Below are positions 1-11,963 of a DNA stretch of 64,000 nt, piece after piece. Below the pieces are notes generated by a model, which was given only the letters and a program-made list of their open reading frames with translations, had not been told where the DNA came from and searched no databases. The stretch is from Listronotus oregonensis. Its lineage: Eukaryota; Arthropoda; Insecta; Coleoptera; Curculionidae. The translations under genes and the position numbers were made by a program. Location: NCBI GenBank assembly GCA_019359885.1, contig JAHBCN010000549.1, positions 25,001 through 89,000 on the forward strand, given 5' to 3'. Position 1 is the stretch's first letter, and the number at the start of each line of letters is the position of its first letter.

Positions 1-74
1 ATATTTTATCGAAAAGAGTTTAGGTGGGTACTCGTTTAAAAGAAAATTTAAAGTATTTTTAAATGTCGTCCTTT

Positions 75-1075
75 CAGGGTCGGCTAGTTTATAGGTCACC
101 AACTAGATAGCGTTGTTTAGGAAATCTCGGTTTCTTAAAATTTTCTCGAGAAAGCTAAATACGACAATATGGTTTTTATTGTAGGTTTAAAAAAGAAAAA
201 AATACCTACACTTTGGCGAAAAACGCGTTTGGATATTTCTATTTGTTTTCGAGTTATTTCAAAGTAACCTGTTTCAAATAACATTGTATTAATAATTTAT
301 CAAAACAGATCTTGTGACAGAGTAAAAGAATAATTACTGTAGAGTAAAAAATACTGAAATCTCTTTTAAAGTTTGTATTATATCAACTAGAGAACATAAT
401 AATAATCGAAAACATGAAAATGGGTTGCTGAGGTATTTATAAACTCTAATTAAAATATTGGTCAAGTGTAAGCTTGGAAATTAAAACAAGATTAAAACAT
501 TAGAAAACGACATGACTTATTTGAGTTGAGAATTATCATATCGATATGCTATTCATTTAGAATTATTATTTTTTATGCAGATTCGATTCTAACAAGGCAA
601 CAGCTATTAAAAAATTGAGTTTGGCCTGACAACTGTCAACTTAAATAAGCCATGTTCTTGTTTTTGTTTTCAAGCCCACTTGACTATATTTTAATCAGAG
701 ATAATAAATGCCTTAATCACCGCATTTCTATGTTTTCGATTGTTCATTCTGTTCTCTAGTGGATACAATACTTATTTTAAAATGATTTTTAGTATTTTTT
801 TACTCTGCGGTAATTATTTTTTTACTCTGTCATAAAGACAATTTTAAATAATTGTTATTATTATTTATTATTTAGAAACAGGTTACTTAAAAATAACTCG
901 AAAACGAATGTAGATATTAAAACGCGGTTTTTGCCAAAGTGTAGCTATTTTTTTCCTTTTCTAAACCCTCAATAAAAAATCATATTTATCGTCGTTTATA
1001 ACTTTTTCGAGAAAACCTTGAAAAAACGAGTTTTCCTTAAACAATGCCCTCTTGTTTTCTTATTTGGACACCCGG
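75..1075. repeat. Foldback (palindromic) MITE-like element, ~1.0 kb
   Basis: The left arm (about 75-365) reappears inverted at about 780-1075. Matching words include GACAGAGTAAAAGAATAATT on the left against an inverted GTAATT..ACTCTGTC stretch on the right, and the TACACTTTGGC word present in both arms. The left end reads CAGGGTCGG. The right end, inverted, reads CCGGGTGTCC, close to the CAGGGTG-type ends of other elements here. The unpaired centre (about 370-780) has no coding potential. It is probably a non-autonomous DNA transposon derivative; the arms are diverged, so it is old. No clean TA duplication is seen on the left. Confidence 0.65.
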
Positions 1076-1659
1076 TACATAAAAGAAGATTAGTAATATT
1101 AAATTATAAACTATCCCGTAATCTAATAACAATACCTGACGTCAAGAGTACTTCGTTAATTTTTTGGGTGTCTTTTAATGTCAAATCAACCATAAAGTTT
1201 ATATATTCATATTAAAGTAATGAAAAGAAACGGGGCCTTTCAGTACCAGTAATATACCCGATATTCATTTTTTCTTCTTATAAGAAAAAAAATCTGTAAG
1301 AATACTTTAAAATCTGTCAATTTTTTGAGACTTTGCAGACTGATGCAGATGCCGCGCCGCACCTCAAGGACCTGGATATTTGCAGACAAGTTATGGCTGC
1401 AATACGTAGAAAATTGGTTTTATAGTATGGGTTATCGAAGTTACATCTGCATTAGCGACTTGCGTCTGCAGGTGTACTTTTCAAAAATAGAGTAATTTCG
1501 CTTTAAATTAGCCGTAGAACTAAAATAAACTGTAAGTACTATTTTAACTCTTTCACCTGACATGGCTATAAAGAAAAACAGTTTAAAACCTTACTTTTTT
1601 GGGAATAATTACCCGATATACCTGTTAAAATACTTAAAAAGGCAATTTAGTGCTTGTTT
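1076..1659. other. Unannotated AT-rich spacer
   Basis: No gene or repeat was recognised. A locally GC-richer patch near 1335-1475 repeats the words GCAGA and CATCTGCA, but no reading frame in it resembles a known protein. Confidence 0.5.
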
Positions 1660-2685
1660 ACGTAGTAGTCCTGTAAATGAAAGGACAAAGCTGTAAATAA
1701 ATCTGTACAGTTTTCCTTTGTGGCGCACTTCTTAGATCTTCGGGGATGCGACAAAAAGTTCAAGTTAACATTAACAGGTGGGAAAGGGCTAAAAAAGGCC
1801 CGAAAATAAAATATATGCGAATTGGAGAATTTTTGTATATATAAAGATCACCTTGTAATTTACAAAAATGGTCTTTTTTTCAAAAAATCCATAGTTTTCG
1901 AGATAACGGGTCACAAAAGTCTACTCATTTCATCTGCCGCTCTACCTCTAGAATGCCGCTATCTTCATGGATTTACTTATTAGCGGGCGGACTAATTGTT
2001 CCATTACTCGGGCAATAATGTACATTTTTTAATCCTTCAAAGTTCATCGAAATGGAAACCCGTACATATCATTGCATATGACTTTGAGTCCATTCTGATT
2101 TTTCTAGAATATTAAAAAAAAAACGGTTAAAGCTTTTTTATTCACAATATTTTGAGAATATCCCATTAATTTATTGATATTTTTTGGAAAAATAGTTTGT
2201 TATTAACATTTCTTTTTTATAATGAGACCTTAGCAAGTGTTTAATGATCCCAGAAAATCTCCTTCACCATCTTTCTTGCGTTTTGATAAAAAATTGTTTT
2301 GCCCATTTGCATTTCTTAGCCGTTTAGCCACATGTATCCAGTGTAAAATGTTATCGATTTTTGGATGGCCGTTTTTGCGAAAAATATTGGTGTTCTGACA
2401 AAAATGGTAAGGACCATTTTTGTACACTTCGAGGTGATTTTAATTTTTTTCTGAACAAAAATTCGGTAATTTGCATATTTTGGCAGATATTCGAGGGAAA
2501 CTTATTTTTGGGACTTTGAGAGGCCATTTTCAGCGGGTTCCCATGTCGGAATCGTGATAAACTTTTTCTAGCTCGAAAGCATCCGCGAAGACTTAAGAAT
2601 TGTGCCACAAATAAAAACTGTACGGATTTATTTACAGCTTTGGGTTCTTTCAGGTCGTCAGTTACTGGACTATAGCCACTTTAAA
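1660..2685. repeat. Foldback element, ~1.0 kb
   Basis: The left arm at about 1660-1930 and the right arm at about 2290-2685 are inverted copies. Both contain AAAGCTGTAAATAAATC followed by GTACAG, then a GTGGCGCAC/GTGGCACA word, a CTTCG-GGATGC word, and a TACAAAAATGGTC word. Small open frames inside the right arm follow from the repeat and are not genes. It is probably a decayed MITE. The termini are not sharply definable by eye. Confidence 0.65.
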
Positions 2686-3290
2686 AGTAGTCGTAAATAG
2701 TTTCCGATAATAATACCCACACAAAATATGCCTTTATATTACTAGGTTATATTATAATAGTTATATAGCTGACGATACAAAAATACGCCTTCTTATTCGC
2801 CACTATTACCAACCTTGGCCATTCACTTAAGTAAAAAGCCATTTACTATTTTTCTTTCAACAGTACGTAAAAGAATCGGGCTTAATGGGGCCTCAGTTAT
2901 TATTCACTAGCGAATTTTTATACATTTTATAGGTGTTATTTTCTTATGATTAATAGCATTTTTATTTTCAAAGCTACAACCCAATATCCCCATCAACCTC
3001 GATAATAAATTCATCATTTCTGACAGGTATTTAACAATACTATTCTTTTTATTTGCGGTTGGCATATCTTTTATTTTGACATTTGCAAATAAAATTAATT
3101 TATTATGTCTTTAAACAGCATTAAGTACTCGTACCATGTCTAAAAAAAATCTTTTAAATTTACTTTTCGTGTAAAATAACAAAGAAATAAATTTAAGTGG
3201 GTTCTTTATATACCTACAAAAAAAAGTGAAAACAATTGGTTATTATAAAAATAAAGGCAATTAAAAAGTTTAAAATCCTCTACGATACCA
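2686..3290. other. Unannotated AT-rich spacer
   Basis: No coding region, RNA gene or clear repeat is visible. Confidence 0.5.
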
Positions 3291-4010
3291 CAGTCCTACA
3301 AAAAAGTTGAAGGTCCAAAATACTTGACGATGATATGTTTTTGAGGTCGCTGAATCCGAAGCCGGGGTCAGCTTGATACCATCAGGTCAGGGTCAAGGAC
3401 ATTTTAAGGTCAAATCGTAACTGAATGTGATGGGGTCAAACTAAATATGGATTCGGTTTCAGGGACTTTATAAACATAAGTATACCCTTCCCAAATTTGG
3501 TTGCGATTAATTTTGCAGATTTGACCCTGAAATGACCTTGATCCTGACCTAAAGTTCCGAAAGACTTGAACATGGTATGTTTTTAGGGTCGCTGAATCTG
3601 AATCCAGAGTCGGTTTGACCCCATCAGGTCAGGATCCAGGGAATTTTAAGGTCAGATCTGCAAAATTAATCGCAACTAAATTTGAAGAGTGTCTTCCTAT
3701 GTTTTTGAGGTCGCTGAATATGAATCCGTGTCCAGTTTGACAACATAGGGTCATGGTCACGAGATATTTTAAAAATAAATATGTCAAATAATTTTTCAGA
3801 TTTAACCATGGATTCGTACTCAGCGACCTTAAAAACATAAGTATACACTCTTTAAATTTGATTAAGATTCATTTTGCTAATTTGACCTTTCAGTGACCTT
3901 TGACCTTGATCCTGACCTGATAGGGTCAAACTGACCCCCGATGTGGATTCAGCGACCTTAAAAACATAAAGACACCATGGTCAAGTCTTTCGGACTTTTA
4001 ACTTTTTTTT
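3291..4010. repeat. AGGTCA/TGACCT-rich inverted and direct repeat cluster
   Basis: A module containing GGTCGCTGAATC, then GGGTCAGTTTGACC, CATCAGGTCAGGATC and TTTTAAGGTCAAATCTGC occurs about four times in alternating orientation: about 3340-3425 (+), 3440-3560 (-), 3585-3690 (+) and 3875-3985 (-), with a degenerate copy between. I count ten exact AGGTCA/TGACCT hexamers in the block. Each module is bounded by a ..GTCGCTGAAT..AAAACATA.. edge. This is a compound foldback or satellite. A related but diverged block is at 50.9-51.3 kb. Short open frames here are side effects of the repeat. Confidence 0.7.
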
Positions 4011-4800
4011 TGGGGCTGTGTTATAGATCTTAGTGTTATATAATTAACCTGTTCCTAATTCCTCTATTTAGTACTACTGCTTATTCGCTTATTAATCCCC
4101 TCCCTTGGCACATGTCACGGATTTTATCCTGGTTTTTAAGATCATTTGGCTATTGTGGTTTTTATTACCTGTTCTAATAATCCAGACCAGTATTTAGGTC
4201 ATTAAAACATTTGAATAAGTATTTAGAAACCAAAAGACTTTCTTGGTTTTCTTGACAGTACGTTGTTTTGAATTAGACCAATGGTTTAAATACTAAAACG
4301 GATTGCTAATAGAAAATGGCCCCTATATATTTTTAGTAGACCTGCACAGTACCTTTTGTCCCCACACGGTAAAAATTGCAAAATAAACATGCACATGCGC
4401 AGTTTGCTCAACACTCAGTGTTTCTATAGCTAAAATCAATTATAATGTTGGCAGTGCTGAAAAATTTACCTGATGCTGGACCGCACTCAGGTTAAATCTC
4501 TTGTACAGCTTTGAACTTATCAATAAAATTTAATTTGGTATAGTCGTAATTTATTAGACATACTTTAAATAACTTAAATTTTCGTTCAGTTACCTATTTG
4601 CTCTCTAGTTTTTTAGTATTTTGATAATAAAATTATACGTTTCTTTTTTTTCAATATGAATGGATACGAAATTTTTTCACTCAGTCATGCAGTTTTACTG
4701 CTGACCAGCTTCACATTATTAAAAGCTATTAACAATTATTATTAATGATTTCTAAACAAACCTAGCTTATGTCTTATTTTTCTATTACCTTCAATGATTT
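4011..4800. other. Unannotated AT-rich spacer
   Basis: No feature is supported here. Confidence 0.5.
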
Positions 4801-4804
4801 ACTT

Positions 4805-5228
4805 AGTAGAGGCAACTTTGGCACTCGGCCGTGCCCATAAACGTGCGAAAGAGAAAGCGCCAATAAGTCTCTCTTGCTCTGCGGGATATATACCCTGCTT
4901 TGTGTGCTGATTGGTTGGCGGGGTATATACACTTCCACATTGACCATTCGGCACGTGGAGCGAAAAAGAAAGCTTATACATCTATTCTTCGGTCTTTCTA
5001 GCACGCTTGTTCGCACTTTTGAGCATGTACTAGAGGCAGCCTTTTCGCTTGGTTGTGCGAACAAGCGTGTGAGAGACAAAAAAATAGGTGTACCTTGGTT
5101 GGCGGGGAGTATATACCCCTTTTTGCAATCAATTAGCACAAGGAGCAGTAGAGAAAGTTTATACACCGATTCTTTTTTTCTCTCGTACGCTTATTTGCAG
5201 GGTCGAGCGGCAAGGCTGCCTCTGTTAG
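4805..5228. repeat. Double palindrome: two tandem ~200 bp hairpin units
   Basis: A ~45 bp terminal motif beginning GAGGCA and containing CGTGCGAAAGAGA or CGTGTGAGAGA occurs four times. It is forward at 4807, inverted ending near 5030, forward at 5034 and inverted ending near 5226. Each unit (about 4805-5030 and 5031-5228) is thus a hairpin, and the two are also direct repeats sharing TTGGCGGGG-TATATAC. Where the units meet, GCACGCTTGTTCGCAC faces GTGCGAACAAGCGTGT (15 of 16 complementary). The block is GC-richer than its surroundings. The overlapping open frames on both strands arise from the repeat. It may be two copies of a small MITE inserted side by side. Confidence 0.7.
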
Positions 5229-5857
5229 GTATAGCATAATCACTTTATAAATGAAATCGATATGAAGTTTTTAACTCGGTCCTGCCTACTGCTTAAGAAT
5301 ATTACTGCGAACGCGCACACTTTTTTGTCCGTTGCCCGTAAAAGTTTTTTATGTAAATTGATAGACCCCTTAATATTTTCTATATTTTATCTAGATTTCT
5401 GCCTACTACTTTGTTACTTGCTTTATAAATAAAAAGTAAGAGTCTATAAGTCTACTTAATTACTCTTCGATCGATGAATGTAACAAATCAGGCCTAGGGA
5501 CGGGACGGGATTTAATTTGTTTTTTGTCCATTTACTAGAATTGTAGCTGACTTTGGAATTGCCTGCAAAAAGTCTGTTTATTTTATATATAAAAAACGGT
5601 TGTATATTATACAAGATTTGCAAGGCAAGGGTTTAGGAGCCCATTTTAATGAAATAGAGAAGGATACAAATGGTATTATCCCAGATTAAAAAAATAACAA
5701 CTTTTCCCCCTATCGCACTTCCAATACAACGACGGTCGACGGCGCCTACGATTCGTTAGGATATTGTCGACAGTGTTGTTATTTCGTAAAATAATTATTA
5801 TCAATTTTAGAAATGTTTTAAAAATCATACATTTTATAAAAAAAATACGCGCTTAGC
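5229..5857. other. Unannotated spacer with a short inverted repeat
   Basis: AAATAACAAC near 5691 is mirrored by GTTGTTATTT near 5773, giving a possible ~95 bp hairpin with a GC-rich centre (CGACGGTCGACGGCGCC). Nothing else was recognised. Confidence 0.4.
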
Positions 5858-7553
5858 AAAAAAAAAGAAATTTGTAAAAAATATTAGTATTTTAGAAAGA
5901 TTAAAGATACTTATTATTTTAATAATGGGTATTTATTTTTTTATCAAGCAAGACAATATAAATAATTTTATTTGCAAATGTGGCAAAAGATAATTATACC
6001 AGCTGTACGGAAAGTAAATGTTAATTTTGAGGAAATTTGGTTTTAGCAGGATGGTTGACCTGCTCGTAACGGAAGGCCAGTTCAGGAATTTCTTACTAGG
6101 ACTTGTCCTGAACGGCCTATTTTTGACAGAGGTACCATACCATGGCCGGCAAGGTCACCGGATTTGACTCCTCTTGAGTTTTTTTGTGGGGCTAATTAAC
6201 TTAACTAATTAACAGGTATCATCATGATATTAGTAACTCCATTACACCGGAGCTATTGTCGAATGTTAGGACGGAGTTTTATAATCGGTATTGGGTATTG
6301 CGAAGCTCAGCAGGGCAATGTCTTCGAGCATTTATTAAAATGAGAATGCTTTTAAGTGTATTATTTTAAATTATTTTTTAATTATTAGGATTACTATTAA
6401 TTTCATTAATTTTTAAGCATGTTCATGATTTTTTTTTAAATAGCAGTCATTATTTTATTTTTGGGCTTAAGTCTGATAAAAATTTAACAACCTTTTAATT
6501 ACTGTTGTATTAAATACAACAGTGATTAACATGACCGCATAAAAAGGCTTGTAGTTTCTTTCGATATGCCATTGTTATCATTTACTACAGGAACGGAGTA
6601 AATTATTTTATTATTAAATGAATAGTATATTGTTGATTCGATTTAATTTAAGTGCAATATTTTATTTTATAAAAAAATATTTAAAAATTGTTAAAATTGC
6701 TTCCTTATTCGTAATATCGTGAAATCGCAACCAAATTCGTGTAATCTTACGAATAATCGTGAGATCTGGCATCACTGACTATGTGTGGGTATTGTCGCAG
6801 TTCGGCCAAGGTTTTCTACTCTTTTCTTGGGTCGGTAGAAACGGAGTAAGCAACTCCACGTTTTCTCTCTGTCTTTATTTTGCTCAAGCCTTTGCCTATT
6901 GAATTGACATCTTCTTTTATCGCATTGAAAATCCTGCACCTAAGAAATTGCTTTGCCAGACGTGTATATGAGCCCATGTCTATTCACAACACTTCTTTAA
7001 AGTCTGCATATTGTATGGCAGTTATACCCGTGTGAAAACAGATATATTCTAAAATGACTATCTTGCTTTACCAGAGCATGTTTTAAAGAAATCACCCATT
7101 TGTTAATTTCTTTAAAGTATCATTGTCGTTTTTAAAACCACCTGTAAATTGTAATATATGTTTCCACTTTTGCTAATCCTGAAGCCTAGTTAAGGCAAGT
7201 CTAGACAGTGAGATAATTCATTGATCTTAGTAGCTTATCTACTTTATTACAGCTTTTATTTTTATATTTATAAAAGCTATTAAAAAGTTTATCTCGTTTG
7301 TTTCTTGGCTGCAAATTATTTTTGAATATATCAATGGTCACTGAAATTTTATGTATTACAGTCAATGGAAATTTAAAACTTTTATTGTTGCGTAACTTAT
7401 AAAGTACATCAATGTTTTTATCAATGTTGTGAAAACTTCTTTAATAATTTCAGATCCTATTTTTCTAGATATGTTCTAACATTGGACCATTGCTAATATT
7501 TAAAATACAATCACCTTATTATATCTGTAGCTGTTAAAAAACAGGCCTCTAGA
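5858..7553. repeat. Tandem duplication, copy 1 (~1.7 kb)
   Basis: This is the first of two adjacent copies of the same ~1.65 kb sequence. Agreement with copy 2 is almost perfect over about 6190-6840 and 7340-7550. The other segments (about 5858-6190, 6840-7340) differ mostly by 1-4 base insertions, usually extra bases next to the same base or dinucleotide. The unit begins with a mariner-like transposase fragment and continues as non-coding DNA. The patchy, indel-dominated difference suggests consensus errors as much as true divergence. Confidence 0.85.
5985..6345 (+). pseudogene. Mariner-like transposase, C-terminal catalytic fragment
   Basis: In shifting frames this encodes the end of an IS630/Tc1/mariner-superfamily DDE transposase, the nuclease that cuts and pastes the element. 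Visible are a QQDG-like second catalytic block near 6042, a CPERPIFDRG block, then WPARSPDLTPLEFF at about 6140-6182 with the third acidic residue as E, about 41 residues after the second. A C-terminal ITPELLSNVRTEFYNR block and GNVFEHLLK follow. Stops and frameshifts break it, and no N-terminal helix-turn-helix or terminal inverted repeats are seen. It lies inside the duplicated unit, and the second copy carries the same piece. It is non-functional. Confidence 0.8.
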
Positions 7554-9158
7554 CAAAAAAGAATTGTAAAAATTTAGTATTTTGAAGATTAAAGTACTTA
7601 TTATTTTAATAATGGGTACTTTATTTTGTATAAAATTGAAATTTATAAATTATTTTTTTCAAATTGGCAAAAGATAATTATACCAGTTTATGGAAAGTAA
7701 ATGTTAATTTTGCGAATTTGGTTTTACAGGAGTTGACTGTTGTAACGAAGCCAGTTCAGAATTTCTAGGACTTGTCCTGAACGGCCTATTTTGACAGAGA
7801 GTACCATACCAGACCGGCAAGGTCACCGGATTTGACTCCTCTTGAGTTTTTTGGCAATTAACTTAACTAATTAACAGGTATCATCATGATATTAGTAACT
7901 CCATTACACCGGAGCTATTGTCGAATGTTAGGACGGAGTTTTATAATCGGTATTGGGTATTGCGAAGCTCAGCAGGGCAATGTCTTCGAGCATTTATTAA
8001 AATGAGAATGCTTTTAAGTGTATTATTTTAAATTATTTTTTAATTATTAGGATTACTATTAATTTCATTAATTTTTAAGCATGTTCATGATTTTTTTTTA
8101 AATAGCAGTCATTATTTTATTTTTGGGCTTAAGTCTGATAAAAATTTAACAACCTTTTAATTACTGTTGTATTAAATACAACAGTGATTAACATGACCGC
8201 ATAAAAAGGCTTGTAGTTTCTTTCGATATGCCATTGTTATCATTTACTACAGGAACGGAGTAAATTATTTTATTATTAAATGAATAGTATATTGTTGATT
8301 CGATTTAATTTAAGTGCAATATTTTATTTTATAAAAACATATTTAAAAATTGTTAAAATTGCTTCCTTATTCGTAATATCGTGAAATCGCAACCAAGTTC
8401 GTGTAATCTTACGAATAATCGTGAGATCTGGCATCACTGACTATGTGTGGGTATTGTCGCAGTTCGGCCAAGGTTTTCTACTCTTTTCTTGGGTCGGTAG
8501 AAACGGAAGCAACCCACGTTTTCTCTCTGTCTTTATTTTGCTCAAGCCTTGCCTATTGAATTACATCTTCTTTTATGCATTGAAAATCCTGCACCTAAAT
8601 TGTTTGCCAGACGTATATGACCATTCTATTACAACACTTCTTTAAAGTCTGCATATTAGCAGTATACCTGGAAAACAGAATATTCTAAAATGACTATCTT
8701 GCTTTACCAGAGCATGTTTTAAAGATCACCCATTTGTTAATTTCTTTAAAGTATCATTGTCTTTTTAAAACCACTGTAAATTGTATATATTTTCCACTTT
8801 GCTAATCCTGAAGCTAGTTAACTAGACAGAATAATTCATTGATCTTAGTAGCTTATCTACTTTATTACAGCTTTATTTTTATATTTATAAAGCTTTAAAA
8901 GTTATTCGTTGTTTTGGCTGCAATTATTTGAATATATCAATGTCACTGAATTTTATGTATACAGTCAATGGAAATTTAAAACTTTTATTGTTGCGTAACT
9001 TATAAAGTACATCAATGTTTTTATCAATGTTGTGAAAACTTCTTTAATAATTTCAGATCCTATTTTTCTAGATATGTTCTAACATTGGACCATTGCTAAT
9101 ATTTAAAATACAATCACCTTATTATATCTGTAGCTGTTAAAAAACAGGCCTCTAGACA
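7554..9158. repeat. Tandem duplication, copy 2 (~1.6 kb)
   Basis: This is the second copy of the unit at 5858-7553, about 90 bp shorter because of many small deletions relative to copy 1. Both copies end with ACAGGCCTCTAGACA, so the junction between copies is simple head-to-tail. Confidence 0.85.
7665..8010 (+). pseudogene. Mariner-like transposase C-terminal fragment (duplicate)
   Basis: This is the same transposase remnant as at 5985-6345, carried by the tandem copy. The CCTGAACGGCC and GGCAAGGTCACCGGATTTGAC blocks are preserved. The upstream QDG block is scrambled by small deletions. The C-terminal ITPELLSNVRTEF segment is identical to copy 1. No intact frame exists. The two copies share the same breaks, so the fragment was already dead before duplication, or one copy is an assembly duplicate. 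Confidence 0.75.
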
Positions 9159-9258
9159 CTAGACAAAACTAAAAGTTTCTTCTGCGCATTTGTTTCACAG
9201 CTAACTCTACATCCTTTAATATTAGGATCTGCTTTTAGGTATTGTATTTAAGTTAAAC

Positions 9259-9441
9259 ATGTTAGTTATTTTTACTAATCGAAAACATCATCAGTATTAT
9301 GATACAATATCAAGGCTGTTGCTTGCCGTTCTTTCTTTAAGATCTTTGGCAGCCGAAAAAGTTAAATATGGTGACGTATTGGCAAATTTGCCTGCTTGGA
9401 TTACTCAAAATTTTATTAGATTGGTAAAAAAAAATTATTAG
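9259..9441 (+). CDS. Unrecognised 60-residue open frame
   Basis: The frame starts MLVIFTNRKHHQYYD and ends WITQNFIRLVKKNY, with a mid-section LLLAVLSLRSLAAEKVKYGD. I do not recognise the protein. Residue use looks more protein-like than that of its neighbours, and a possible splice acceptor (TTTGTTTCACAG) lies upstream near 9200. An in-frame stop occurs before the start codon. It could be a terminal exon or a chance frame. It lies between the tandem duplication and a complete mariner-like element, which argues for repeat debris. Confidence 0.15.
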   Translation: MLVIFTNRKHHQYYDTISRLLLAVLSLRSLAAEKVKYGDVLANLPAWITQNFIRLVKKNY

Positions 9442-9666
9442 TAATGGTCCATTCCACGGTCTGTCTTATTAGACTGAAAGTTTTTATTACTTTTTTGTAC
9501 AATAAAAATTAAACGAGTTAATATTACTTTTTTGTGTGATATAAACTAATGCAAATATATTTATTACGTTAAATATTTAAATAAAAAAATCCCATTATAT
9601 ATTTATGTATTTGCCAGCTACGTATAATATTTTATGAACTAAATACTTTAACGGCATTCTAATATA

Positions 9667-11198
9667 CAGGGTGTTCCAAAAATGTTGTGTCAAACTTAAA
9701 GGGGTTATGAGGGACATTGTAGTGAATAATTTTTGCATAGAAACCCCTAATGAAAAATAAGCCGTTTTGGTCCAGAGACATTTTTGCTTAAAAGTTGTTA
9801 CCTGCTTATTTAAGCAAATAAGCTATCAACTTTTTTACATTTGTAAAAAAGTTGATAGCTTATTTTTTATTACAAATAATACAACAATTATAATAAAGTT
9901 TTAAAAGGACGACTTTCAAATTGGTTGCATAAATTGATTCTTTAACCCACGGAATTACTTACCCGTTGAAAGATGTGCGGATCTTGCTGTATATGAAGAG
10001 AGGCTGCCATCACTCTTCCTTATAATTTTGCTTAGGTGTTTAAAGAAGTTTCATAAACCAATGACTTTATGTAACTCCAGAGAAAAAAATTCAATGGGGT
10101 TAAATCGGGACTTCGCGCTGGCCACCTGATAGCTCCTCCTCTTCCGATTCATCGGCAAGGAAATTATTAGTTTGAGTGATAATATACAATTCGGAAAAAA
10201 TGTGCTGGTGCACCATCAGGTTGGAACCACATTCTAGCTCTTATATCTATAGGAACGTGAGCATTGTCCAATAGTTGAGGAAGTACGTCTTGCAAAAAAT
10301 ATAATTAGATGTTATCAGTTAGCCGATGTAAAAGCAGGTACAGCTTCATTAAAAAGTCGGAACAATACCGGCTCACATGTTAATCGTAAAGATTGTCAAG
10401 ATCCCATATGTGGCTGTTGCGACTGTTAAAGTAGCCGTTCTTAGTGAAACAGGTCTCATCGGTGAAGAGTATTGCGATTTGCTGCAAAAACCATAGACAA
10501 AAATCTACTCGTGACTGGTAATCTAGCGGACCCAGTACCTACACTTTTTGAAGGTGGTAAGGGTGCAATAGCTGCTCGTGAAGTATCCGCCGTTCGGTGG
10601 GCAGCATATATTCGATTTGCTATTGCACGCATGCTAGTGCTAGGTTGTTTGGCAATTCTTTCTAAAACCTCATCCTCAAAGGCAACTGTTCGTGCAGTTC
10701 GTGGATGTCCGGTACCTCCCGATGGTTTAAAACTGTAATCGACGATGAACTGCCGCAAGTATGTTTCAAGAAGGATGTCGGCAGTTAGGGAAGCGCTCAC
10801 CATACAGCCGCTCAGTTTCTCTAGTATTGCATCTTGCCTTGCAATAAATAGGGTGCTTATCTGCATATTCTTTAAACGTAAAATCAACCACTGTCACAGT
10901 TTAAACGTTAAAATTTGTCAAAAAAAAAATCGAATGTTAAACACTGTAGCTGCTATTTCGACTAAAATTGAAAATAACATCGAGTATAGGAATGCAATGC
11001 TACTAAACAAATATCGAGACACAAAAAAGTCTTATTACTTCCTATCTATTTTTTTATTATTCATCATTAGAATGTTTACATTTCCTGATAAAAATTCAAG
11101 ATAATTGATTTTTAAGCCAAAATGACTCTGGAGTGAAAACGGCTACAATGTCCCCCATGACCCCCTTGAGTTTGGCACAACCCTTTTGGAACACTCTG
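9667..11198 (-). mobile_element. Full-length mariner-like transposon (1.53 kb, inactive)
   Basis: Both ends are visible: CAGGGTGTTCCAAAA at 9667 and its inverted counterpart TTTTGGAACACTCTG ending at 11198. Each is flanked by TA (9665-9666 and 11199-11200), the target duplication expected for the Tc1/mariner superfamily. The inverted similarity extends further inward (TTTGACACAAC/TTTGGCACAAC and the GGACATTGTAG words), giving terminal repeats over 100 bp. Between them lies a broken transposase on the minus strand. Confidence 0.9.
9960..10890 (-). pseudogene. Mariner-like transposase, broken
   Basis: Reading right to left: an N-terminal TFKEYADKHPIYCKARCN and PNCRHPSSKTF block (DNA-binding region, 10790-10880); HPRTARTVAFEDEVLERIAK with a second helix-turn-helix (10600-10690); the first catalytic block LFTDETCFTKNGYFN (about 10430-10475); LPQLLDNAHVPIDIRARMWF then QPDGAPAHF (second Asp, near 10215); and WPARSPDLTPLNFFLW (near 10085-10130). 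The third catalytic position is N where family members carry D, so the enzyme would be inactive even without its frameshifts and stops. The continuous open part on the minus strand is 10456-10887. The same family is at 60.7-62.7 kb and in smaller pieces elsewhere in the window. Confidence 0.85.
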
Positions 11199-11961
11199 TA
11201 TAACAGCAAATTTTACAGCTTTAGTCTGCTATGCAAAAAAAATTAATGCACCTTAGCTAAGTCACAGTTTGTATTTAAAGAGGCCTTACTAGCTTGAAAT
11301 AAATTTTGATTTAAACATATTGTATGGGAAAATGTATTAATTTGCAATTTGCAATATATTTTTTTAACTTACAACGGTCTGAGACAAACATGTAAATGTT
11401 AATAAATGTTAAAAATAAAATTTAATATTTTTAAGTTTACTTTATAATAAAGTCTGTTTAAATAATAAGTGGTAAAGGTAAATGGTTTTTAAAATTATTT
11501 ACAAAAGAAATATATAAAATACTTAACAATTATAAATTAACCTGATAGGCATGTTTACTTTTGGATTGCACTGTATGCAATATAAAAAAAGTTATCGGGT
11601 CTTGTGATAGAAAACAGCTTAGAAGTGCCAAATCTCGCCTTAAGTAAAAAAAACTTTTTGGCATTTAATTTCCTTCGTATAAATAAATCGAATATCAAAC
11701 TAATTTATCTTGAATTGGGTTAGCAGAACGCTGATTGGGGATTACCAAACTTTACCGTCTTAATACTAGCCATTAACTTTTTACTTCTAAATTTTAACTG
11801 GAAATGCTAAAAACATTTCCAAGATGTCCAATTTTGCTGGATTAAAAACGATTTATAAATATTTTTATAGATTATTGCAAAAATTAAAATAAAAGAGGGT
11901 TTCTGCATACCTTTTATATTCAAAAAATAAAGTTATATTCTAAAAGATATTATTACATGTA
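11199..11961. other. Unannotated AT-rich spacer
   Basis: Nothing is recognisable in this stretch. Confidence 0.5.
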
Positions 11962-11963
11962 TA

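Noticed and set aside
4774..5239. 130- and 121-codon frames on opposite strands
   Set aside because: Both arise from a double palindrome; symmetry makes both strands look open.
10472..10738. 88-codon plus-strand frame, and 10745-11104
   Set aside because: Antisense to the broken mariner-like transposase and its terminal repeat.
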